Source: Chromatiales bacterium (lineage in GTDB: Bacteria; Pseudomonadota; Gammaproteobacteria; CAMYNG01). From it: a DNA stretch of 13,152 nt. The notes below the pieces were generated by a model that had not been told where the DNA came from, did not search any database, and saw only the letters and a list, made by a program, of their open reading frames with translations. Positions 1 through 5,772 of the stretch are shown here, piece by piece. Numbering within the stretch: position 1 is the stretch's first letter; each line of letters opens with the position of its first letter. The stretch is taken from positions 1 through 13,152 of the forward strand of contig JALUTW010000153.1 in assembly GCA_027021685.1 (NCBI GenBank), read 5' to 3'. Both the position numbers and the translations under genes were made by a program.

Positions 1-397
1 CCTTGAGCGCGGCCTCCACCTTGTCCGGGTCCACCGGGGCGCCCCACTCGTCCTCCACCACCACCGCGTTGCCGCCGCAGCGGTGGACGTTTTCCTTCAT
101 GCGCCCGCCGAAGACACCGTTGATGCAGACGATGACGGTGTCCCCCGGCTCCACCAGGTTGGCGAAACAGGTCTCCATGCCGGCCGAGCCCGGGGCCGAG
201 ACCGGGAAGGTGAGGGCATTGCCGGTCTGGAAGGCATAGCGCAGCAGGTCCTTGAGTTCGTCCATCATGGCCACGAAGACGGGGTCCAGGTGGCCGATGG
301 TGGGCCGGGCCATGGCCGCCAGCACCCGCTCGCTGACGTCCGACGGGCCGGGGCCCATGAGGGTGCGCCTGGGAGGAACGAAGGATCCGCTGCTCAT
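1..397 (-). CDS. Class V aminotransferase, alanine/serine-glyoxylate type (N-terminal part, cut by window edge)
   Basis: The first 132 residues of a PLP enzyme are visible; the rest lies beyond base 1. The protein opens MSSGSFVPPRRTLMGPGPSD, followed by a GHLDPVF segment, a long helix (MMDELKDLLRYAF) and a VSAPGSAGME turn at about residues 73-82. That order (PGP near the start, H-DP-F, G-SG-E) is the signature of the alanine/serine-glyoxylate aminotransferase branch of fold-type I class V enzymes, which move an amino group from alanine or serine to glyoxylate. The PLP-binding lysine would lie past residue 180, so it cannot be checked and the amino donor cannot be told. The start is ATG at 395-397, with a weak GGAG about 11 bases upstream. 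It is transcribed away from rhdA, so the 268-base gap between them must hold both promoters. The family call is solid; the exact substrate is inference. Confidence 0.85.
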   Translation of the reverse strand, partial: MSSGSFVPPRRTLMGPGPSDVSERVLAAMARPTIGHLDPVFVAMMDELKDLLRYAFQTGNALTFPVSAPGSAGMETCFANLVEPGDTVIVCINGVFGGRMKENVHRCGGNAVVVEDEWGAPVDPDKVEAALK

Positions 398-456
398 GAC
401 AATACCTGCTCCGGTGTGGTTGTGATCTCGGGCCGCAGCCGGCCAAAAAACGGCCG

Positions 457-462
457 CCAGTA
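457..462 (-). promoter_or_regulatory. Possible -10 box for the aminotransferase gene
   Basis: The minus strand reads TATACT here, about 60 bases before the aminotransferase ATG and in the right direction. No good -35 hexamer lies 16-18 bases upstream. Between this box and the gene a short hairpin (CGGCC at 438-442, GGCCG at 450-454, with an A-rich loop on the plus strand) would sit in the leader. The remaining DNA from 398 to 553 shows no gene. Weak evidence, given for completeness. Confidence 0.25.
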
Positions 463-553
463 TAGCCCATGGCGCCGCGCGGTCGACCACACGGGTTCTG
501 GGGGATCTCACTCCGGAGACGTTTTCGCGGTAAACTTGCGCCCCGTTTGGTTA

Positions 554-646
554 GGAACCTGTCTCAAAATGCCCCACGGCCGCGCGCCTTGCCGGCGCGG
601 CCGTGGACTCACGACACGACACGCGCGGAATTTTGAGACAGGTTCT
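554..646 (+). repeat. MITE-like inverted-repeat element, copy R1 (93 bp)
   Basis: A 16-base perfect terminal inverted repeat, GAACCTGTCTCAAAAT at 555-570 and its complement at 630-645, encloses a GC-rich hairpin with a 12-base perfect stem (CCACGGCCGCGC at 574-585, complement at 595-606). The same element recurs at 6838-6930 with about ten differences over 93-95 bases, and in inverted, enlarged form at 11203-11476. It has no coding capacity of its own. TAG precedes the left 16-mer (552-554) and follows the right one (646-648), which could be a 3-base target duplication, but the other copies do not show it. It lies just before rhdA and adds a misleading in-frame extension to that gene. Confidence 0.85.
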
Positions 647-653
647 AGAGCAC

Positions 654-658
654 GGGAG
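654..658 (+). promoter_or_regulatory. Ribosome binding site that fixes the rhdA start
   Basis: GGGAG lies 7 bases before the GTG at 666-668. It sits just outside the repeat R1 and supports GTG 666 over the GTG at 603, which lies inside the repeat and has no such site. Confidence 0.7.
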
Positions 659-665
659 ACGACTT

Positions 666-1493
666 GTGAGCGACACGCCCCTGGCCCTCGTCCTGCCACC
701 GGAGGCACTGGATGCCGCACGCGCCCGCGACGGCGTGGTGCTGGTGGACGCGGGCAGCCCGGAGAGTTACGTCAAGCAGCACCTGCCGGGAGCGGTGTTC
801 CTGGAGTATGCCTGGATCGTGGATCGGGATCCCCCGCGCATGGGCCTCCTGCCACCCCCCGAGCAGCTGGCCCGGGTGCTGGGCGCCCTGGGGATCACGC
901 CCGAAACCCACGTCATCGCCTATGATGACGAGGGCGGCGGGCGGGCCGCGCGGCTGCTGTGGACCCTGGACGTCATCGGCCACCGCCGCTTCTCCCTGCT
1001 GGACGGGGGCCTGCAGGCCTGGGCCGGCGAAGGCCGGCCGCTGGAGACCGCCATCCATGTGCCCCGTCCGGCCCACTACCCGGTGCCCGCGGTCTCCGGC
1101 CAGGGAATGGCCACGCGCGAGGAGATCCTGGCCCGCCTGGGCGATCCCGGCCAGGTCCTGCTGGATGCGCGCTCGGAGGCCGAGTACACCGGGCGCAAGG
1201 TGCTGGCCCAGCGCGGCGGCCACATCCCGGGAGCGGTGCACTACGAGTGGACCCGGGCCATGGATCGCCAGCGCCACCTGCGCCTGCGGCCCGCGGAGGC
1301 CCTGCGCGACGAGCTGGCCGCCCTGGGCGTCACCCCGGACAGGGAGGTGGTGACCTACTGCCAGACCCACCACCGTTCCGCGCTCAGCTACATCGTGCTC
1401 AAGTGGCTGGGTTTTCCTCGGGTGAAGGGTTATGCCGGGTCGTGGTCCGACTGGGGCAACGCCGCCGACACGCCGGTGGAAACGGGAGCCTGA
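666..1493 (+). CDS. rhdA: Rhodanese (thiosulfate sulfurtransferase), RhdA type
   Basis: A 275-residue tandem rhodanese that transfers sulfane sulfur from donors such as thiosulfate to a thiophilic acceptor, probably in the cytoplasm (no signal peptide). The N-terminal domain (about 1-125) is the inactive one: at the cysteine position it has YDDEGGGR with Asp. The C-terminal domain (about 145-270) carries the catalytic loop CQTHHRS, Cys232 with Arg237, fitting C-x4-R. That loop is distinctive of the Azotobacter/Pseudomonas RhdA proteins (about 271 aa) rather than of mercaptopyruvate sulfurtransferases. The start is GTG 666 because GGGAG lies 7 bases upstream; the open frame continues back to 603, but those 21 codons are repeat R1. 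It runs toward the LexA-like gene, with an 87-base gap showing no clear terminator. The physiological sulfur donor is not visible from sequence. Confidence 0.9.
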   Translation: MSDTPLALVLPPEALDAARARDGVVLVDAGSPESYVKQHLPGAVFLEYAWIVDRDPPRMGLLPPPEQLARVLGALGITPETHVIAYDDEGGGRAARLLWTLDVIGHRRFSLLDGGLQAWAGEGRPLETAIHVPRPAHYPVPAVSGQGMATREEILARLGDPGQVLLDARSEAEYTGRKVLAQRGGHIPGAVHYEWTRAMDRQRHLRLRPAEALRDELAALGVTPDREVVTYCQTHHRSALSYIVLKWLGFPRVKGYAGSWSDWGNAADTPVETGA

Positions 1494-1580
1494 ACACGCG
1501 GGCCTGCCGCCGCCCCGGGGCGCCGCGGGGGGAGACGGACTCCGGGCGCCGGCAGCGTGAACCGTTCCCGGCGTGTCGCC

Positions 1581-2084
1581 TCACCCCTGCTCCAGCGGCC
1601 GGACGACACCGGTGACGATGCCGAGGATCTCCACCTCCTCGTTGCGCAGGCGGATGGGGGGCATGCGGGGATTGGCCGGCTGCAGGCGGATGCCGTCGCG
1701 CTCCACGTAGAACTTCTTCAGCGTCACCCGTTCACCGTTGATGAGCGCCACCACCGACTGGCCGTTCTCGGCGGTCTCGCGCTTCTCCACCACGATGATG
1801 TCGCCGTCCTGGATGTTGTCGTCCACCATGGAGTGACCGCGCACGCGCAGGGCATAGGTGTTGCGCCGCACCATGTTGGCCGGCACCCGCACCCGCTCGT
1901 CGTCGGCGCACAGGTCCACCGGCAGGCCGGCCTGCACCCGGCCCAGCAGGGGCACCTCCACCAGCGCCTCCGCCACCGCCTCGCAGGCCGAAAGGGGAGC
2001 CGCCCATACGGGGCGGTTTTTCTTAGGAATCATATAACTGACAGACATATTTGAAGTTATTGATGAGATATCTGCGCCAACCAT
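1581..2084 (-). CDS. LexA-like S24 (self-cleaving) peptidase lacking the DNA-binding head
   Basis: The longest frame is 167 residues. From about residue 42 onward it is a complete LexA/UmuD-type S24 domain: the cleavage site Ala52-Gly53 in GRVQAGLP, catalytic Ser85 in RGHSMVDDNIQDGD, and catalytic Lys123 in VTLKKFY. Full LexA is about 200 residues with a winged-helix domain of about 70 residues in front. Here only about 40 residues precede the domain, and none look like a helix-turn-helix. Only 67 bases separate the frame from the divergent sco gene, so no head can be hidden upstream. The true start is uncertain. ATGs at 2084, 2048 and 2033 lie in AT-rich DNA without ribosome sites, and a plus-strand terminator sits at 1998-2024. 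GTG at 1961, with GGAGG about 6 bases before it, would give a bare 126-residue S24 domain. No umuC neighbour and no CTGT-N8-ACAG box is visible. It could be a UmuD-like protein, a truncated LexA, or a regulator of unknown type. Confidence 0.75.
   Translation of the reverse strand: MVGADISSITSNMSVSYMIPKKNRPVWAAPLSACEAVAEALVEVPLLGRVQAGLPVDLCADDERVRVPANMVRRNTYALRVRGHSMVDDNIQDGDIIVVEKRETAENGQSVVALINGERVTLKKFYVERDGIRLQPANPRMPPIRLRNEEVEILGIVTGVVRPLEQG
1998..2024 (+). terminator. Intrinsic terminator, plus strand, inside the 5' part of the LexA-like frame
   Basis: A perfect 6-bp GC stem (CCGCCC at 2000-2005, GGGCGG at 2011-2016) with a 5-base loop is followed by TTTTTCTT. This is a textbook rho-independent terminator reading rightward. 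The nearest rightward gene is rhdA, ending 500 bases upstream, so it would stop read-through or antisense transcription before the sco promoter. On the minus strand the hairpin lacks a T tract. Confidence 0.6.
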
Positions 2085-2092
2085 AATATAAT
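2060..2092 (+). promoter_or_regulatory. Probable promoter of the sco-PCu(A)C-psd operon
   Basis: Within an AT-rich island (54 of the 76 bases from 2017 to 2092 are A or T), TTGATG at 2060-2065 and CATAAT at 2082-2087 stand 16 bases apart. A second -10 candidate, TATAAT, overlaps at 2087-2092. Both lie 60-65 bases before the sco ATG and just after the rightward terminator, as expected of an operon start. The same AT-rich DNA may also drive the LexA-like gene leftward. Confidence 0.45.
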
Positions 2093-2151
2093 CCGGGCCA
2101 GCTCACAACGGCCCATGCACCGGCCGGGGCGATCTGGGATAATCCGCCGCC

Positions 2152-2799
2152 ATGAATGCCTCCCCACGTGGCCCGCGGGGCCTGCTCATCATCGTCCTGT
2201 CCACCGTCCTGGGCCTGGCCGCCGGGGCTGCCTGGCAGTGGCTGCGACAGCCCCCGCCACCGCCGGCGGACCTGGCCGCCACCATGTTCCCGCAGCCGCG
2301 CCCGCTGCCCGAGGGCTTCCGCCTCACGGACCAGGACGGCCGGCCGCTGGACGCGGCGCGCCTGCGCGGCAAGTGGACCTTCGTCTTCTTCGGTTTCACC
2401 CACTGCCCGGACGTCTGCCCCACCACCCTCACCGTGATGGCACGGCTGAAGAAGATGCTGGCCGCCGGCCCCGACCCGGCCCCGGTGCAGATGCTGTTCG
2501 TCTCCGTGGACCCGAAGCGGGACACGCCCGAGGTCCTCAAGCGCTACGTGACGTTCTTCGACCCGGAGTTCCTGGGCGCCACCGCCCCCATGGAACGGCT
2601 GGTGCCCATGACCCGGAGCCTTGGCATCCTGTTCGCCTACAACAACCAGGGCCGCGACGACGGCGGCTACACCGTGGACCACAGCGCCCAGATCCTGCTG
2701 TTCTCTCCCGAGGCACAGTGGGTGGCGGTGTTCGGGACACCCCACGTCGCCGCGCGCATGGCCCGCACGTTCCGGCAGATACGGAGCTACTATGAATAG
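2152..2799 (+). CDS. sco: Sco/SenC/PrrC family copper protein (cytochrome oxidase CuA assembly)
   Basis: A 215-residue membrane-anchored thioredoxin-fold protein. Residues 11-30 form one hydrophobic segment after an Arg-bearing tail, fitting an uncleaved signal anchor that places the rest in the periplasm. Copper ligands of the family are present: C85 and C89 in THCPDVCP, and H177 in VDHSAQ. Sco proteins bind copper or reduce the CuA cysteines of cytochrome oxidase subunit II during its assembly. Residues 34-38, just after the anchor, are five prolines in a row, a strong EF-P-dependent stalling motif. The stop overlaps the start of the PCu(A)C gene by 8 bases, which signals translational coupling. 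No strong ribosome site is seen; a GGGA lies about 14 bases before the ATG. The family call is firm. A redox-sensing role instead of, or beside, copper delivery is possible. Confidence 0.92.
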   Translation: MNASPRGPRGLLIIVLSTVLGLAAGAAWQWLRQPPPPPADLAATMFPQPRPLPEGFRLTDQDGRPLDAARLRGKWTFVFFGFTHCPDVCPTTLTVMARLKKMLAAGPDPAPVQMLFVSVDPKRDTPEVLKRYVTFFDPEFLGATAPMERLVPMTRSLGILFAYNNQGRDDGGYTVDHSAQILLFSPEAQWVAVFGTPHVAARMARTFRQIRSYYE

Positions 2800-3247
2800 A
2801 ACCGCCCGGACGCTGCGTGTGCTCCTGCCCGTGCTGGCGCTGCTGACCGGCGCCGCCGCCGCCGAAGGGCCGGTGGCCGTGGAGGAGGCCTGGATCCCCC
2901 AGTCCCCGCCCGGGATGGAGATGATGGCGGGCTACGCCACCTTCCACAATCGCGGCACCGGGCCCGTGACCATCACCGGGGCTGCCAGCCCGGCCTTCGG
3001 CCGGGTGGAACTCCACCGCACGGTGCACGAGGGCGGCATGGCCCGCATGAAGCGCGTGCCCCACCTGCGGATCGAGGCGGGCGGCCGGGTGCGCCTGGAA
3101 CCGGGTGGCCTGCACCTGATGCTCATGGCCCCCCGGCGCCGGCTGGCCCCGGGCGACGAGGTGGAGATCACCTTCACCACCGCCGGCGGACGGGGGGTGC
3201 AGGCCCGGTTCACGGTGCGCCCGCGAAACGGCGCCCACCACCACTGA
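2792..3247 (+). CDS. Periplasmic copper chaperone, PCu(A)C family
   Basis: A 151-residue exported protein. Residues 1-24 are a signal peptide (Arg-rich start, LLPVLALLTG core, AAAAE cleavage region). The full family copper-binding signature H-x10-M-x21-H-x-M is present as H75, M86, H108 and M110. A His-rich tail ends the protein (AHHH). PCu(A)C proteins bind Cu(I) in the periplasm and pass copper to Sco or directly to the CuA site of cytochrome oxidase. The gene overlaps sco by 8 bases and has GGAG 5 bases before its ATG, so the two are almost surely co-transcribed and act as a pair. No oxidase gene lies in the window. Confidence 0.92.
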   Translation: MNRTARTLRVLLPVLALLTGAAAAEGPVAVEEAWIPQSPPGMEMMAGYATFHNRGTGPVTITGAASPAFGRVELHRTVHEGGMARMKRVPHLRIEAGGRVRLEPGGLHLMLMAPRRRLAPGDEVEITFTTAGGRGVQARFTVRPRNGAHHH

Positions 3248-3261
3248 GCGGGGCCTCTCCG

Positions 3262-4140
3262 GTGGACCGGCCCGGCCTGCGCGATTACCTGTTCGCACTG
3301 CCCCAGTACCTGCTCCCCCACCACCTGCTGTCGGGGCTGGTGTGGGCATTCACGCGCCTGCGCCTGGGCCCCGTCACCCGGCTCATGATCCGCTGGTTCG
3401 TGCACCGCTACGGGGTGAACCTGGCCGAGGCCCGGGATCCGGATCCGGGTGGCTACCCCACCTTCAACGCCTTCTTCACCCGCGCCCTGAAACCCGGCGC
3501 GCGGCCCCTGGCCACCGGCCCGGGCGAGGCCGCCTGTCCGGTGGACGGCACCGTGTCCCGGGCCGGCCCGCTGGAGGGCGGCCGCATCCTCCAGGCCAAG
3601 GGCATGCACTTCTCGGCCACCGAGCTGCTGGGCGGCGATGCGGAGCTGGCAGCCCCGTTCGAGAACGGTGCCTTCGCCACCCTCTACCTGTCGCCGCGGG
3701 ACTACCATCGCATCCACATGCCCCTGGGCGGGCGCCTGCGGGAGATGGTGCATGTGCCGGGACGGCTGTTCTCGGTCAATGCCGCCACCACCCGCTGCGT
3801 GCCGCGGCTGTTCGCCCGCAACGAGCGCGTGGCGTGCCTGTTCGACACCGAGGCCGGGCCCATGGCCCTGGTGCTGGTGGGGGCGTTGTTCGTGGGGTCC
3901 ATCGAAACGGTCTGGCACGGCGAGGTGACGCCCCCCACCCGCCTGCGGGTGCGGCGCTGGGACTACACCGGCGCCGCGCAGCCGGTGCTGCTGGAAAAGG
4001 GCCAGGAGATGGGCCGGTTCAACATGGGCTCCACGGTGATCGTGATGTTCGGCGCCGGCCGCGCCCGCATGCTGCCCGCCATCGCCCCCGGGACCCCGGT
4101 GCGCATGGGGCAGCCCCTGGCGCGCCTCGCAGCGCATTGA
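3262..4140 (+). CDS. psd: Phosphatidylserine decarboxylase proenzyme
   Basis: A 292-residue pyruvoyl enzyme that decarboxylates phosphatidylserine to phosphatidylethanolamine at the inner membrane. The proenzyme cleaves itself at the GST motif; here it reads FNMGSTVIVMF, with Ser257 as the future pyruvoyl residue (the usual LGST is MGST). The other members of the self-cleavage triad are visible as Asp95 in PVDG and His152 in SPRDYHRIHMP. Length and spacing match the E. coli type I enzyme. The start is GTG 3262, only 14 bases after the PCu(A)C stop, with a weak GCGGGG in between, so it is probably the third gene of the operon. Grouping a lipid gene with copper chaperones is unusual. The better-known partner of psd, rhdA, lies 1.8 kb upstream. 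Confidence 0.95.
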   Translation: MDRPGLRDYLFALPQYLLPHHLLSGLVWAFTRLRLGPVTRLMIRWFVHRYGVNLAEARDPDPGGYPTFNAFFTRALKPGARPLATGPGEAACPVDGTVSRAGPLEGGRILQAKGMHFSATELLGGDAELAAPFENGAFATLYLSPRDYHRIHMPLGGRLREMVHVPGRLFSVNAATTRCVPRLFARNERVACLFDTEAGPMALVLVGALFVGSIETVWHGEVTPPTRLRVRRWDYTGAAQPVLLEKGQEMGRFNMGSTVIVMFGAGRARMLPAIAPGTPVRMGQPLARLAAH

Positions 4141-4148
4141 GTGCGGAC

Positions 4149-4164
4149 CGGGCCTTCAGGCCCG
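4149..4164. terminator. Hairpin between convergent psd and epmA, possible two-way terminator
   Basis: CGGGCC-TTCA-GGCCCG forms a 6-bp GC stem with a tetraloop in the 15-base gap between the two stop codons, overlapping the epmA stop. The stem reads the same from both sides. Neither side has a T tract, so termination is plausible but not shown. Confidence 0.35.
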
Positions 4165-5136
4165 CTCCACGGGGAAGGCGAGCACCTCGTCGATGGACGC
4201 GGCCCCCGCCGCCAGCATCACCAGCCGGTCGAATCCCAGCGCCACTCCCGCACACTCCGGCAGGCCGGCCGCCATGGCCGCCAGCAGGTGCTCGTCGGGC
4301 GGCAGCGCCGGCCGTCCCAGGCGGCGGCGGGCGGCGTTGTCGGCGGCGAACCGCTCCCGCAGCGCGTCCGCGTCGGTGAGCTCCTGGTAGCCGTTGGCCA
4401 GCTCCACCCCGTTCAGGTACAGCTCGAAGCGCTCGGCCACCGGCGGCTTCCCGGGCCGGACCCGGGCCAGGGCCGCCTGCGAGGCCGGGTAGTCGTACAG
4501 CCCCACCACACAGCCGCGGGGCAGGGCCGGCTCCACCACATGGGTCATCAGCAGGTCGCGCCAGCCGTCGGCGTCGTCCGGCGCCAGCCCGGGCGTGCCG
4601 ATGCCGTGTCGCACGGCGGCGCGGGCCAGCGCCTGCGCCCCGGCGGCCAGGGGATCGATGCCCGCATGGGCCGCGAAGGCCTCGGCATAGGAGAGCGCCC
4701 GGAACGGCCCCAGCTCCAGCACGTCGCCCAGCACGGTCTCCACCAGCGCCACGGCCTCTTCCATGAGCGCCCGGTAGCCCATGCCCACCCGGTACCACTC
4801 CACCAGCGTGAACTCGGGATTGTGCCACCGGCCCCGCTCGCCGGCCCGGAAGGCATGGCACACCTGGAAGATGTCGCCGCTGCCCGCCGCCAGCAGGCGC
4901 TTCATGGCGTACTCCGGGGAGGTCTGCAGGAACAGGCGGCGCCCGCCGGCGTCGACGGTCTCGAAGCTGTCCAGGTGGGGGGCGGTGGCCGGGGCCGCGC
5001 CCAGCAGCGGGGTCTCCACCTCGAGCACGCCGCGGGCGGCGAAGAACCCGCGCACCCGCGCCAGCAGGCGGGCGCGCAGGCGCAGGCGGTCGGGGATGGC
5101 GGTGGGGCGCCAGTGGTCGCCGGGCACGGGCGTCAT
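4156..5136 (-). CDS. epmA: EF-P--(R)-beta-lysine ligase
   Basis: A 326-residue class II lysyl-tRNA-synthetase paralogue (E. coli EpmA, also called GenX, PoxA or YjeA, has 325). It has only the catalytic core; the N-terminal OB-fold anticodon-binding domain of LysRS is absent. Class II motif 2 is seen as FRAGERGRWHNPEFTLVEWY at about residues 96-115 and motif 3 as GVALGFDRL at 297-305. The enzyme activates (R)-beta-lysine with ATP and attaches it to the lysine at the tip of EF-P. The start is ATG 5136, 16 bases after the efp stop. The open frame continues upstream into efp, but EpmA homology begins near MTPVPGDHWRP. Co-directional with efp, so efp-epmA is very probably one operon encoding substrate and enzyme. 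Confident call. Confidence 0.95.
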   Translation of the reverse strand: MTPVPGDHWRPTAIPDRLRLRARLLARVRGFFAARGVLEVETPLLGAAPATAPHLDSFETVDAGGRRLFLQTSPEYAMKRLLAAGSGDIFQVCHAFRAGERGRWHNPEFTLVEWYRVGMGYRALMEEAVALVETVLGDVLELGPFRALSYAEAFAAHAGIDPLAAGAQALARAAVRHGIGTPGLAPDDADGWRDLLMTHVVEPALPRGCVVGLYDYPASQAALARVRPGKPPVAERFELYLNGVELANGYQELTDADALRERFAADNAARRRLGRPALPPDEHLLAAMAAGLPECAGVALGFDRLVMLAAGAASIDEVLAFPVERA

Positions 5137-5152
5137 GCCGGCGGCGGCGGGG

Positions 5153-5722
5153 TCATTCCTTGACCCGGCTGATGTACTCGCCGGAACGGGTGTCCACCTT
5201 GATGAGATCGCCCTCGTCGATGAACAGCGGCACGCGCACCACCGCGCCGGTCTCCACCGTCGCCGGCTTGGTGGCACCCGAGGCCGTGTCGCCGCGCACG
5301 CCGGGCTCGGTCTCGGTGACCTTGAGCACCACGTGGTTGGGCGGCACCACGCTGATGGGCGCCCCGTTCCACAGGGTCACGGTACACAGGTCCTGCTCCT
5401 TGAGCCACTTGGCGGCCTCGCCCACGGCGGCGGCATCGGCCGCCACCTGCTCGAAGGTCTCCGGGTGCATGAAATGCCAGTGCTCGCCGTCGGTGTAGAG
5501 ATACTGCATCTCGGTGTCGATGACGTCCGCGGCCTCGATGGACTCGCCGGACTTGAAGGTGCGCTCCATGACGCGGCCGGTCTTGAGGTTGCGGAACTTG
5601 ACCCGGTTGAAGGCCTGGCCCTTGCCCGGCTTGACGAACTCGTTTTCAATGATGACGCAGGGATCGCCGTCCAGCATCACCTTCAGGCCGCTGCGAAACT
5701 CGTTGGTGCTGTATGTCGCCAT
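5153..5722 (-). CDS. efp: Translation elongation factor P
   Basis: A 189-residue EF-P (E. coli 188). The N-terminal KOW-like domain carries the modification loop VKPGKGQAF, with Lys34 as the residue that receives beta-lysine. The two OB domains follow, with YTDGEHWHFMHPETFEQ in the middle and the conserved ending GDLIKVDTRSGEYISRV. EF-P binds stalled ribosomes between the P and E sites and restores peptide bond formation at consecutive prolines. The start is ATG 5722 (MATYSTNEFRSG); the open frame extends 7 codons further back without homology. The lysine-type loop fits the EpmA/EpmB genes beside it and excludes the arginine-rhamnosylated EarP class. Divergent from epmB, with 50 bases between the starts. 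Confidence 0.97.
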   Translation of the reverse strand: MATYSTNEFRSGLKVMLDGDPCVIIENEFVKPGKGQAFNRVKFRNLKTGRVMERTFKSGESIEAADVIDTEMQYLYTDGEHWHFMHPETFEQVAADAAAVGEAAKWLKEQDLCTVTLWNGAPISVVPPNHVVLKVTETEPGVRGDTASGATKPATVETGAVVRVPLFIDEGDLIKVDTRSGEYISRVKE

Positions 5723-5772
5723 GGATTTGGGTTCCCGTTCCAACCGTCCATCGAGGTCAAAAAGAGCCGCCT

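Noticed and set aside
552..648. TAG target-site duplication flanking R1
   Set aside because: Only three bases, and R2 and R3 do not show a matching pair; could be chance or part of the terminus.
83..925. A 280-residue plus-strand open frame across the aminotransferase, R1 and the start of rhdA
   Set aside because: It is antisense to the aminotransferase, crosses a repeat, and has the Arg/Gly/His-rich composition of a GC-rich shadow frame.
2025..2060. A LexA (SOS) box near the LexA-like gene
   Set aside because: CTGTCAG occurs on the minus strand, but no ACAG follows at the required 8-base spacing.
2023..2745. A 240-residue minus-strand frame opposite sco
   Set aside because: Shadow of the sco reading frame; composition and lack of any motif argue against it, while sco has its full motif set.
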